64,000 bases of DNA, taken from positions 62,001 through 126,000 of the forward strand of contig NZ_BMTR01000004.1 in assembly GCF_014649775.1 (NCBI RefSeq), written 5' to 3'. The translations under genes were made by a program, and so were the position numbers. This stretch comes from Streptomyces longisporoflavus. GTDB lineage: Bacteria; Actinomycetota; Actinomycetes; Streptomycetales; Streptomycetaceae. The first letter of the stretch is position 1, and each line of letters opens with the position of its first letter. Shown piece by piece: positions 36,439 to 44,206 of the stretch. The notes beneath the pieces were generated by a model. The model was not told where the DNA came from. It worked only from the letters and a program-made list of their open reading frames with translations, and did not search any database.

Positions 36439-37817
36439 TCCGCCTCCCGATAGTCCTTGAGAAAGACCCCCGAGACCGGCGCGCCCGCCTCGCCCCGCAC
36501 GATCGGGTCGTAGATCCGGGCCGCGCCGTCCACCACGTCGAGCGGTGTACGAAAGCCCGCGTCGGCGATGCGGTCCTTCTTGGGGGCGGGATTCTCGTCG
36601 GTGATCCAGCCGGTGTCGACGGCGCACATGTGCACGCCCCGCTCGGCGAGTTCGGCCGCGCTGGTGCGGGTGAGCATGTTCAGGGCTGCCTTGGCCATGT
36701 TCGTGTGCGGATGCCCTGCCATCTTGTTGCGCACCGCGAAGCGGCCCTCGACCGCCGTGACATTGACGATGTACGTACGGGGACGCGGCGAGGCGAGGAG
36801 CAGCGGCAGCAGCCGGTCGCAGAGCAGGGCCGGGGCCAGCGCGTTGACCAGCTGGGTCTCCAGGACCTCGGCGGGGTCGAGGTCCCCGAGCCGGGCTGAC
36901 CAGGAGTTCTCCGGCGAGGGATCACGCAGCAGACCAGCCTCGTCGGCGGCACGGAGCAGATCGGAGTCGCGCGGGACATCGGACTCAGGCAGGACAAGGG
37001 CGAGCGCGCCCCCGGCGGCGGGAGCGTCAAGCGCCCGCATGGGCCGGAACCCGGGCGCGCCACGGGAACCCGCGGGCAGTTCCGCCGACTCCCCCGCCGT
37101 GAGCGCCGCGTACGACTCCGGCGGCCTCCGTACCGTCTGCGCCGCGTTGTTGACCAGGATGTCCAGCGGCTCGCCCTCCTGCCGCAACTCCTCGCACAGG
37201 CCGAGCACTTGACGCGGATCACGCAGGTCGACGGCGAGCACCGTAAGCCGGTCGAGCCACTTCTCGCTGCCCGGCACCGCACGGAAGCGGCGCCGGGTGT
37301 CGTGCGGGAAGCGGCTGGTGACCAGGAGCTCGGCGCCGTCGCGCAGCATCATCAGGGCCAGCTGGAAGCCGATCTTCACCCGGCCCCCGGTGAGCAGCGC
37401 GCGCCGTCCGCCCAGATCCGTGCGCAGCGCGCGCCGAGCGCGATTGTCGGCGGCGCAGTCGGGACAGAGCCGGTGGTAGAAGGAGTCGACCTGTCGATAC
37501 GACGTCTTGCAGACATAGCAGGGCCGCGGCTTGCGGAACACCCCGGCAGAAGCGCCGGCCCCCTCGGCGACCAGCGGCGCGTCCTCACGGCGGTCGCCGG
37601 AGCCGGTGGCGGTCGCGGCCATCACGGCCGCGTCGGCGGCGGAGAGTTCGGCGCCGCGCGCCTTGCGCCTGCGCAGCCGGCCGTCGCGGGCGAAGGACGC
37701 GGCGACCTGCTCGGCCCGCAGCCGCACCGGGTCGTCGACCGGCAGCTCGCGGAGTTTGCCGACCATGTCGTGGAAGACCGCGAGGTCCGCCTCGCTGATA
37801 CCGCCGCCCTCGCTCAT
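36432..37817 (-). CDS. Zinc-ribbon fused short-chain dehydrogenase-like protein
   Basis: This is a 461-residue protein. An N-terminal helical region (about 1-100) is followed by a zinc ribbon, CYVC-x15-CPDC (near residues 100-122), then an SDR Rossmann domain starting RRALLTGGRVKIGFQLALMML. The NAD-binding NNAAQT is present. The SDR catalytic Tyr-x3-Lys is replaced: the Lys in HTNMAKAALNM is preceded four residues earlier by Thr, and the usual Ser strand reads VNVTAVEG. So it may be a non-classical reductase or a nucleotide-binding sensor. The ATG at 37817 has GGGACGG upstream. It lies 30 bp after a tRNA gene and overlaps the LRR gene. Confidence 0.85.
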   Translation of the reverse strand: MSEGGGISEADLAVFHDMVGKLRELPVDDPVRLRAEQVAASFARDGRLRRRKARGAELSAADAAVMAATATGSGDRREDAPLVAEGAGASAGVFRKPRPCYVCKTSYRQVDSFYHRLCPDCAADNRARRALRTDLGGRRALLTGGRVKIGFQLALMMLRDGAELLVTSRFPHDTRRRFRAVPGSEKWLDRLTVLAVDLRDPRQVLGLCEELRQEGEPLDILVNNAAQTVRRPPESYAALTAGESAELPAGSRGAPGFRPMRALDAPAAGGALALVLPESDVPRDSDLLRAADEAGLLRDPSPENSWSARLGDLDPAEVLETQLVNALAPALLCDRLLPLLLASPRPRTYIVNVTAVEGRFAVRNKMAGHPHTNMAKAALNMLTRTSAAELAERGVHMCAVDTGWITDENPAPKKDRIADAGFRTPLDVVDGAARIYDPIVRGEAGAPVSGVFLKDYREAEW

Positions 37818-37847
37818 CCGTCCCGCCCCACCCGTGCCGTCCGCTCG

Positions 37848-37919
37848 TGGTCCCGGCCGGATTCGAACCGGCGTATCCGCCATGGCATAGCGGCGAGTCT
37901 GCCTCTGCTCTACAGGACC
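37848..37919 (-). tRNA. tRNA with GCC anticodon (Gly), atypical
   Basis: This is a 72-nt cloverleaf: acceptor GGTCCTG/CGGGACC, D-stem GAG/CTC with GG in the loop, anticodon stem CCGCT/GGCGG with loop ATGCCAT (anticodon GCC), T-stem GCCGG with TTCGAAT, discriminator A73, no encoded CCA. The second acceptor pair is G2:C71, not the C2:G71 expected for bacterial glycine identity, and positions 32/38 are A/T. Its D-arm (TGTAGxGCAGAGGC) is nearly that of the tRNA at 34986, so the two may be related. Confidence 0.8.
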
Positions 37920-38048
37920 GCGCACACGCGTGGACCAGGAGATTTCGGTCCGCCCGCGCTCCCGGATCTTAACCACGGCAGGACCGCCGTGCCGAACCGA
38001 TTTACGACCGCCCGCCCCGGTGCAACGGTGGGCACGGGGGTGGAACCC

Positions 38049-40529
38049 ATGGCACAGATGGCACAGACCCATGAGTGGATGTTCTACGAGGTCATGTGGC
38101 GAGGCTGGGCGGGGCGGGCGCGGATCCCCTACCCCGTCCCGTGGTGGGCGCAGGCGGCCTTCCGGCGCTGGAGCGACGACTTCGACCGGGGAACGTACGA
38201 GTCGAAGGAGGCGGCCTTCGCCTCGAACGCCCTGTACCGCTACTGGCACATGGTGGGCGTCAAGGACCACCGCCAGGAGTCCCTGATCGGACAGGCGGGT
38301 GAGATCGAGCCGGTCTACGACAAGTACTGCCTGTCCTTCTTCTTCTACTCGCCGTCGACCGGCGCCGTGCGCCTGCCGCAGCTGACGGACGCCGGGGCCG
38401 TCGGCCAGCGTATGGAGGCGCCGCATCTTCCGGTGGTCCTGACGACGTTCCGCACCGCCGACGGCACCGAGTTCGTGCAGCGGACCTTCGGAACGGCCAT
38501 CGGCCCGCGGCAGCGGGACCTCGTCGTGACCCGCCTGACCGTGGGCAGCGCGACCGGGCAGCCGCGCGAGGGCTGGCTGTGCGCGGCCGTCATGCCCGCC
38601 GGGCCGAGCGGCTTCCAGCGGCATGACCGCAACGGCCGTCAGATCACGGACCGGCGGCTGACCTATCTGCGGCATCTGCCGGACGAGGGGCGGGTGGAGA
38701 CCAACAGTGGCTGGGGCCCGGTGTTCGACACGCCTCCCGAGCAGTACGGCGTGTACGGCAATCCGGACTTCACGTACGACCCTGGCTCCTATCTGACCCG
38801 CAATCCGTTCCACGACCTGGTCACGGGCGGCAAGCTGAACGGTGCTCCGCAGGCGCAGGACCAGATCGCCGGGCTGTGCAGCGCGGCGTTCGCCTGGCCC
38901 TATCGCGTCGTGGACGACGAGCTGTTCGAGCTCGACGTACGGCTTCCCGTCGACCTCTACAGCGGTGCCGCCGATCTGGCGGAGATCAGGGCCACTCCCG
39001 CCACGGCTCTGGAGGAGGCCAACCGCGTCTTCTGGACGGAAAAGCTGATCGCGCAGGGAGTGCAGCCCGAACTGCCGCGCTCTGTCTCACACTTGGCGGA
39101 CCAGTTCCGTCAGTGCCGCTCGCAGCTCCTGATTCTCTCCGATCACGGCGAGATCCACCCGGGCCCGACGGTGTACGACTCCTTCTGGATCCGTGACTCG
39201 TCCGTCGAGGCCACGGCATGCTCGCTGGTCGGCGACGCGGCTCTGGCCGAGCGCCAGTTGGGCACGCACTATCCGCTCAAGTTCAACCGCGGTTCGGGCC
39301 GCATCGGGCCGTGCGCCGAGTACGGCTTCTACGGCGGGCCGCACGAGAAGGACGACCGGGAGTGGGACAGCAACGGCCAGGCTCTGTGGGCGATCGGCCG
39401 CTTCGACCGGACGCACGGCCGCGCCACCGCGTTCGGCGCGAAGCTCTACACGCCGTACGTCATCGACGGCGCCCGGTGGCTGCGTGACAATCGCGATCAG
39501 TACGGCCTGCTGCACAGCGGCTGGAGCGCCGAGCACCTGGGCGAGCGCGACAAGCCGCACTACTGGGACGACCTGTGGGGGCTCGCGGGTCTGTACGAGG
39601 CGGCGCGCCTCGCGGAGCGGATCGGCTCGCCCGACGTGCCGGAACTCTGGGGTGCCTTCGACGACTTGAAGCGGGCCACGGCGGCATCGGTGCGTTGGGT
39701 GTTGGAGGAGCAGCGCAGGCGCGGCGCCTGGGAGACGTACATCCCGACCGGGCCCGGTGACGTCGGCCGGCTCGACTCGACGATGATCGGCACGGCGGCG
39801 TTCTTCCATCCGCTGCGGCTGCATATGGGCAGCAAACTGGGCGAGGACATCGACCGGGCGGCCCGCTGGACACTCGACACGATGTACGCGCACTTCGTGA
39901 CCGGCGGCTACCGGCACGAGGCGGCCTGGAACGCCTACGGCCCCTACCTCACCACGCAGCTGGCGCACGCCTACCTGCTCGCCGGCGACACCGTCCGGAT
40001 GGACGCGCTGCTCGGCTGGATCATGGGCGCTTCGCTGCCGCGGTCCGACGAGCGGGCGGCGGCGCTCGGCGCGTGGAACGAGCAGCACGCTTTTCCCATC
40101 GCCTCCGACTACCACGAAGTCCCCTCGCGCCATTGGTACATGGGGGACATCCCGCACGGCTGGGCGGCGGCCGAGTACCTGCTCCTGATCCGCGACATCC
40201 TCTTCTTCGAGGCCGACGAGGACCGCGACCCGCATCTCTACATCGCTCCGGGCGTACGTCCGCACTGGGTGCCGGACGGCGCTTCGGTGGCCGTCGCCGA
40301 CGCCCCGAACCTGTTCGGCACGCCGTTCGGCTACCGGCTCACCCATGACGCGGACGACCGCAAGGTCACCGTGGAGATCACGCGGGCGCCGGAGCGCGTG
40401 CGGTACGTCTATCCGTGCCGCTTCGGCCCCGTGCAGGCGGTGACGGCTGACGGCCGCGACCTGACGGTGGCGGGGGACGACGTGCACATCCCGGCGGGGA
40501 CGAGGAGGTTCACGGTCACGTACGCCTGA
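38049..40529 (+). CDS. MGH1-like glycoside hydrolase (GH63-related) protein
   Basis: This is an 826-residue cytoplasmic protein with an N-terminal beta-rich domain and a C-terminal (alpha/alpha)6 barrel like GH63/MGH1 mannosylglycerate hydrolases and amylo-alpha-1,6-glucosidases. Barrel features include DSFWIRDSSVEATACSLVGD, GREWDSNGQALWAIGRF-like DREWDSNGQALWAI and HYWDDLWGLAGLYEA, rich in Trp/Asp as in sugar subsites. There is no signal peptide. The ATG at 38049 follows GGGGGTGGAACCC; an ATG three codons later is also possible. The open frame upstream runs through the tRNA and is non-coding. The natural sugar substrate is unknown. It is a lone gene convergent with the wbl gene. Confidence 0.82.
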   Translation: MAQMAQTHEWMFYEVMWRGWAGRARIPYPVPWWAQAAFRRWSDDFDRGTYESKEAAFASNALYRYWHMVGVKDHRQESLIGQAGEIEPVYDKYCLSFFFYSPSTGAVRLPQLTDAGAVGQRMEAPHLPVVLTTFRTADGTEFVQRTFGTAIGPRQRDLVVTRLTVGSATGQPREGWLCAAVMPAGPSGFQRHDRNGRQITDRRLTYLRHLPDEGRVETNSGWGPVFDTPPEQYGVYGNPDFTYDPGSYLTRNPFHDLVTGGKLNGAPQAQDQIAGLCSAAFAWPYRVVDDELFELDVRLPVDLYSGAADLAEIRATPATALEEANRVFWTEKLIAQGVQPELPRSVSHLADQFRQCRSQLLILSDHGEIHPGPTVYDSFWIRDSSVEATACSLVGDAALAERQLGTHYPLKFNRGSGRIGPCAEYGFYGGPHEKDDREWDSNGQALWAIGRFDRTHGRATAFGAKLYTPYVIDGARWLRDNRDQYGLLHSGWSAEHLGERDKPHYWDDLWGLAGLYEAARLAERIGSPDVPELWGAFDDLKRATAASVRWVLEEQRRRGAWETYIPTGPGDVGRLDSTMIGTAAFFHPLRLHMGSKLGEDIDRAARWTLDTMYAHFVTGGYRHEAAWNAYGPYLTTQLAHAYLLAGDTVRMDALLGWIMGASLPRSDERAAALGAWNEQHAFPIASDYHEVPSRHWYMGDIPHGWAAAEYLLLIRDILFFEADEDRDPHLYIAPGVRPHWVPDGASVAVADAPNLFGTPFGYRLTHDADDRKVTVEITRAPERVRYVYPCRFGPVQAVTADGRDLTVAGDDVHIPAGTRRFTVTYA

Positions 40530-40556
40530 GGAGGCCGACGGTCATGTACGCCTGAG
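40512..40556. repeat. 19-bp imperfect direct repeat, period 26
   Basis: ACGGTCACGTACGCCTGAG (40512-40530) and ACGGTCATGTACGCCTGAG (40538-40556) differ at one base. The first contains the stop of the glycosidase gene; the second contains the stop of the convergent wbl gene. Each copy encodes the wbl C-terminus RRT-stop on the minus strand. Confidence 0.9.
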
Positions 40557-40781
40557 CTGAAGCCGCTCTTTCTCGGAGAGTCCACCCCAGACGCCGAACC
40601 GCTCGTCGTGGGTCAGGGCGTACTCGAGGCAGGCCGGACGCATTTCGCAGAGCCGGCAGATGTACTTGGCCTCACGCACGGAGCTGCCCGGCTCGGGAAA
40701 GAAGAAATCGGATCCCGTCTGGGCACACAGGGCCTGCTCCTGCCAGGCGAGTTCCGGCTCGGCTGTCGTGTGGATCTGCAT
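40542..40781 (-). CDS. WhiB-like (Wbl) iron-sulfur transcription factor
   Basis: This is a 79-residue Wbl protein with the four cluster cysteines Cys19, Cys42, Cys45 and Cys51 (ALCAQ; YICRLCEMRPACLEYAL), the G-V-W-G-G turn (63-67) and a basic-leaning C-terminus. It binds a 4Fe-4S cluster and should act with the primary sigma factor. The ATG at 40781 has GGTGA upstream. From its place I think of WblH (SCO6715), but the family members are too alike for certainty. The tail is short, ending QLRRT, without the AT-hook of WblC/WhiB7. Confidence 0.88.
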   Translation of the reverse strand: MQIHTTAEPELAWQEQALCAQTGSDFFFPEPGSSVREAKYICRLCEMRPACLEYALTHDERFGVWGGLSEKERLQLRRT

Positions 40782-40896
40782 GTCACCGATGCTTGCAGGG
40801 CGCGCGAAACAAGGGATCAACGAACGATCAACGCTACTACGTGCGCTGTTTCGGGCTCCTGCTGCTTGCCCTGGAGGGGCTCGGCGAAACGCGGGC

Positions 40897-40972
40897 GGGG
40901 GTGCGGATGCGGGCGCGGTTGCGGTTGCGGTTGCGGTTGCGGGCGCAGATGCGGGTGCAGGCGCGGTTGCCG
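40897..40972. repeat. Degenerate hexamer array with GCGGTT x4
   Basis: About a dozen hexamers of the form GCGGNT/GCGGGC lie in the gap between the wbl and VOC genes. Four perfect GCGGTT copies are at 40915-40938. It is upstream of the wbl start (40781). The rest of 40782-41045 shows no gene I can support. Confidence 0.8.
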
Positions 40973-41045
40973 GACGGGACGGTTTCGTTTGCGGCGCCCC
41001 GCATTCCGTTCCGTCCCGTTCGGTAACGCCCCCCTCAGTCCGCGC

Positions 41046-41840
41046 TCAGCCCGCGCTCGGCGCCTCCGGCTGCATCAGGGCGAACCGCACCCCCGCCGGG
41101 TCCGCGAGCTTGGCGAAGCTGCCGACGCCCGCGAGGTCCATGCGGGCCACCCGCACCGCGCCCCCGGCCGGCTCGACCTTGGCGAGCACCGCGTCTATGT
41201 CGGTCACCTGGAAGTACGGAGTCCAGTACGGACCGGCCTCGGCTTCCTCCGGGGCGTCGGACAGCGGCCACAGGCCGGCGAACATGTCGTTCTCGGTGCC
41301 GCCCGCGGGGTGCACCATCGTGTACGAACCGCCCTCGAAGGCCTGGGTGGAGGCGCCCCAGCCGAACACCGAGCCGTAGAACTCCCGGGCGCCCTTGATG
41401 TCCGGGGTGTAGAGCTCGGTCCAGCACAGGCTGCCGGGGGCGTCGACCAGGTCGAGGCCCTTCAGCGTGCCGGACTGCCATACGGCGAAGCCGACCCCTT
41501 GGGCGTCATTGAAAACCGCCATGCGTCCGAGGTCGCCGACGTCCATCGCCTCGTACACCGTGGTGCCGCCGGCCTGCTCGACCGTCTTGGCCGTGGCGGC
41601 GGCGTCCGGCGTCTTGAAGTAGAGCGTCCAGGCAGGAGGTGCCTGATCGGCGGTGACGGTCATGACGCCCGCCACGGTCTTCCCGCCCGCCTGATACATG
41701 CCATAACCACCGAATTCGGCTCCGCCAGGCTGGAACTCCCAGCCGAACAGCGCGCGGTAGAAGGCATGGGCACCTTCCGGGTCCGGGGTGCCGAGCTCGA
41801 CCCACGCGGGGGCTCCTGCGACATAACGGGTATTGAGCAT
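41046..41840 (-). CDS. VOC family protein, two glyoxalase-like domains
   Basis: This is a 264-residue protein with two tandem vicinal-oxygen-chelate domains, the first from APAWVELGTPDPEGAHAFYRALFGWEF and the second from GSLCWTELYTPDIKGAREFYGSVFGW. Metal-ligand positions (Glu in WVELGT and WTELYT; later strands) suggest at most an altered site. Related streptomycete proteins are annotated hydroxylase or CFP-30B-like, with roles in small-molecule binding, drug resistance or oxidation. The ATG at 41840 has AAAGGAG at seven bases. It is a lone gene, with a palindromic operator for the divergent glucanase gene about 100 bp upstream. Confidence 0.9.
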   Translation of the reverse strand: MLNTRYVAGAPAWVELGTPDPEGAHAFYRALFGWEFQPGGAEFGGYGMYQAGGKTVAGVMTVTADQAPPAWTLYFKTPDAAATAKTVEQAGGTTVYEAMDVGDLGRMAVFNDAQGVGFAVWQSGTLKGLDLVDAPGSLCWTELYTPDIKGAREFYGSVFGWGASTQAFEGGSYTMVHPAGGTENDMFAGLWPLSDAPEEAEAGPYWTPYFQVTDIDAVLAKVEPAGGAVRVARMDLAGVGSFAKLADPAGVRFALMQPEAPSAG

Positions 41841-41939
41841 GATCGACTCCTTTGTCGCAACTCTCTTCCGTCCCCTTGAGTCTGGCACCCGGCACTGACA
41901 GTGCGCGCCTGCTGCCACCTTGTGAAAGAAGCAGGAATT

Positions 41940-41953
41940 TGAGAGCGCTCTCA
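41940..41953. promoter_or_regulatory. LacI-family operator TGAGAGCGCTCTCA
   Basis: A perfect 14-bp palindrome with the central CG of LacI/GalR sites (compare the CebR-type TGGGAGCGCTCCCA) lies 110 bp before the GH64 gene. A TTGACG -35-like sequence lies at 41963. The LacI regulator encoded at 44207 is the natural candidate. Confidence 0.7.
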
Positions 41954-42062
41954 GCCACAACTCTTGACGCCCCAATTGGCCGACGCAACAGTGGTCGCAC
42001 CACAACGCCAGCCACCCCCCACGGCTGCACGACATCCCCCCACACATCCCGGGAGACCTTCC

Positions 42063-43289
42063 GTGATATCGCGTCGAGTGTTCCTGTCCACCGCCACCGC
42101 TGCCGCCGGAGCCCTCACCTACCCCGTCTGGGGAAGCGCCCTCAGCCCCCGCGCGAAGGCCGCCCCGGCGACCTGCGAACTCGCCCTGCAGAACAAGTCG
42201 TTGCCGGGCAAGGTGAACGCCTATGTCACCGGGCACGAGCAGGGCACCGACCGCTGGGTCCTGCTGAAGCCGGACGGCGGCGTCTACCGTCCCGACTCGC
42301 CGTCGGCCCCGGAGACCCCGCTGCCCGTCGACTGCGCGATTCCCCTCGGCGCGGCGGGGTCGGCCCCCAAAATCCTGACGCTGCCTCAGATGTACGGCGC
42401 CCGCGTCTACTTCGTCCGCGACGACAAGCTCGACTTCTTCCTCAACCCCGGCCCCTCTCTGGTGGAGCCCGCCTTCGCGACCGAGGAGGACCCCAACTAC
42501 GGGCGCACCTGGTCGTTCTGCGAATTCACCTTCAACACCCAGCAGTTGTACGCCAACATCAGCTACGTCGATCTCGTCACGGCCCTGCCCATCGGCCTGA
42601 CCCTGGAGGGGGACGGCACGCATACGGTGGCTCCGCTGCCGGACGGAGCCGTCGACAAGATCGCCTCCGATCTCGTCGCCCAGCAGGGCAAGGACGGGCA
42701 GCCCTGGGGAGACCTGGTGATCCGCGGTGACGACGGCAAGGTGCTGCGGGTCATCTCGCCGCAGAACCTCATGGCCCCGTACTTCGACCGTCCGAACGAG
42801 ATGCCGTTCAGGGACGTGTTCAACAGCTACATCGACGAGACGTGGGAGAAGTACCGCGGCACCGACCTGAAGATCGACCTCCAGGGCGGCCGGGGCGTCT
42901 TCACCGGCCGGGTGAGCGGCGACACGCTGACCTTCAACGGCGGGCACACGTTCCCGAAGCCGACGTCGAAGGACATCTTCACCTGCAACCACGGCCCCTT
43001 CACCAACAACCCCGGCGACAACGACGACAAGAAGGGGCTGCTCGCGCGGCTCGCGGCGGGGTTCAACCGGAGCATCATGCTGTCGCACCCGGAGCAGCCG
43101 AACGGAGCCGGCGCCGGGGACTACTACAAGGGCGACGTGACCAATCACTGGGCCCGGGTGGTCCACGCGAACTCGCCCATCGGGTACGCGTTCCCGTACG
43201 ACGATGTCCGCCCGGACGGGGAGCCCGATGTCTCCGGCGCGGCGCATGACGGCAACCCGCGCAGGTTCACGGTGAGCGTGGGCTCCTAG
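42063..43289 (+). CDS. Exported GH64 beta-1,3-glucanase (thaumatin-like)
   Basis: This is a 408-residue protein with a Tat signal (SRRVFLSTATAAAGALTYPV). It resembles glycoside hydrolase family 64 laminaripentaose-producing beta-1,3-glucanases: TCELALQNKSLPGKVNAYVTGHEQ, KILTLPQMYGARVYFV, the YVDLVTALPIGLTLEG region with the family Glu/Asp, and a C-terminal GHTFPKPTSKDIF and CNHGPF block. It should degrade fungal cell-wall beta-1,3-glucan outside the cell. I choose the GTG at 42063, preceded by GGGAG at seven bases. The LacI-type operator upstream suggests induction by glucan oligosaccharides. It ends at a strong shared terminator. Confidence 0.88.
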   Translation: MISRRVFLSTATAAAGALTYPVWGSALSPRAKAAPATCELALQNKSLPGKVNAYVTGHEQGTDRWVLLKPDGGVYRPDSPSAPETPLPVDCAIPLGAAGSAPKILTLPQMYGARVYFVRDDKLDFFLNPGPSLVEPAFATEEDPNYGRTWSFCEFTFNTQQLYANISYVDLVTALPIGLTLEGDGTHTVAPLPDGAVDKIASDLVAQQGKDGQPWGDLVIRGDDGKVLRVISPQNLMAPYFDRPNEMPFRDVFNSYIDETWEKYRGTDLKIDLQGGRGVFTGRVSGDTLTFNGGHTFPKPTSKDIFTCNHGPFTNNPGDNDDKKGLLARLAAGFNRSIMLSHPEQPNGAGAGDYYKGDVTNHWARVVHANSPIGYAFPYDDVRPDGEPDVSGAAHDGNPRRFTVSVGS

Positions 43290-43321
43290 CCGCGGCCTCG
43301 TCCGCCCGGACCCGGACCCGG

Positions 43322-43356
43322 ACCGCCCCGTCGCGCACTGGTCGCGACGGGGCGGT
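43322..43356. terminator. Perfect 14-bp bidirectional terminator stem
   Basis: Arms ACCGCCCCGTCGCG and its complement flank the loop CACTGGT, midway between the convergent GH64 and chaplin stops (32 bp and 18 bp away). It serves both genes. Confidence 0.85.
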
Positions 43357-43374
43357 GTGCCGTTTCGGCGGGAC

Positions 43375-43620
43375 CTACTCGCAGGTGTTGTTCGATGCGG
43401 GGTTGAGCAGGCCGACGATGTTCACGGAGTCGCCGCACACGTTGATGGGGACGTGCACAGGCACCTGCAGGAGGTTTCCGCTGAGGACGCCGGGCGAGTT
43501 CGCGGCCGTTCCGTCGGCGTTGGCGCCGGGGTCGGGGTCGGCGGCGGCGGCGGTGCTCGCCCCGCCGATGACGGTGACCGCGGCGAAGGCCGCTGTTGCC
43601 AGGATTGCGCGCTTGCGCAT
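43375..43620 (-). CDS. Short chaplin (hydrophobic aerial-hyphae surface protein)
   Basis: This is an 81-residue chaplin: a Sec signal peptide (residues 1-27, ending TAAAA-D) and one chaplin domain with the two conserved Cys (Cys62, Cys80) in GNLLQVPVHVPINVCGDSV and NIVGLLNPASNNTCE. Chaplins assemble into amyloid films that let aerial hyphae and spores escape surface tension. There is no C-terminal sorting signal, so it is of the short, secreted type (ChpD-H-like). A Pro/Gly/Asn-rich spacer separates signal from domain. The ATG at 43620 has GGAGGT at six bases. None of the eight S. coelicolor chaplin genes maps here as I recall, so this is an extra copy in an accessory block. Confidence 0.93.
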   Translation of the reverse strand: MRKRAILATAAFAAVTVIGGASTAAAADPDPGANADGTAANSPGVLSGNLLQVPVHVPINVCGDSVNIVGLLNPASNNTCE

Positions 43621-43817
43621 GGTGATACCTCCGTATGGGGAGAAGTGCTGCACCGAGCCTCACCCGGTCACCGCAGGACAGAAACGCGGGTGACCCGGGC
43701 GGGGGAACGAGGACACCCGTTAGTGGGATAAACAGCTGAATCGGGTTAGCGGGGAGCCGCGCGGGGCGGGCCAGAACCGCCACATCCGCGGAACGGCGCC
43801 CCCTGACCTCCGGCCCA

Positions 43818-44020
43818 CCCGAGCAAACGCGGGGCCCCCGCTCCGGACCCGTCCAGGCAGACGCGGGCTCCCGCTCCGAACCCGCCTGGACAGACGCAAG
43901 CCACCCACCCCCGAACCCGCCCGGGCACACGCGAGGCCCCGCTCCGAAGCCGCCGAGGCAGACGCGGGGCTCCCGCCCCGGACCCGCCCGAGCAGACGCC
44001 AGGGAGCCGTCCGGCACAGC
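43818..44020. repeat. Degenerate ~35-bp tandem repeat, about six units
   Basis: Units of the type CCGAGCAGACGCGGGGCTCCCGCTCCGGACCCGC (written loosely) recur every 33-36 bp, with conserved cores AGACGC and CTCCGGACCCGC and frequent substitutions. It lies between the chaplin promoter region and the LacI gene. It is open on the minus strand, but its Gly/Arg-rich translation and lack of a start or RBS make coding unlikely. Confidence 0.65.
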
Positions 44021-44049
44021 AGAGGCCGCCGGGACCCGGCCGCGCAGGC

Positions 44050-44191
44050 GGGCCGGGGAGCAGGGAGGAGGGAGGCGGGGAGCGGGAAGCGGACGGGCGG
44101 ACAAACGGGGAGGCGGTCGAGCGAGGAGCCGGCGAGCGGGGAAGCGGGAGACCCGGGGGAAGCCGGGGAAGCGGGGAAGCAGGCGGGCGGG
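44050..44191 (+). repeat. Purine-rich G-tract region (GGGGAAGC repeats)
   Basis: This is a strand-biased stretch of GGGGAGC, GGGAAGC and GGGAGGAGGG motifs, including three adjacent GCGGGGAA-like copies at 44165-44180. Many G3-G4 runs could form G-quadruplexes on the plus strand. It directly follows the LacI gene's stop (44207), so it is the downstream flank of that gene. With the repeat at 43818 it fills the 586-bp gap 43621-44206; I see no gene there. Confidence 0.6.
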
Positions 44192-44206
44192 AAGCCCGTG
44201 AGGCGG

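Noticed and set aside
37209..38048. N-terminal extension of the MGH1-like glycosidase through 37209
   Set aside because: It would read through the tRNA gene and the 5' end of the SDR gene. The ATG at 38049 has an RBS-like sequence and a sensible N-terminus.
43818..44020. CRISPR array
   Set aside because: The units are adjacent, degenerate and lack uniform unique spacers, and no cas genes are present.
43286..44104. A 272-codon minus-strand frame across the chaplin gene and repeat field
   Set aside because: It has Gly/Arg/Pro low complexity from the tandem repeat, no RBS, and it crosses the chaplin gene and its terminator.
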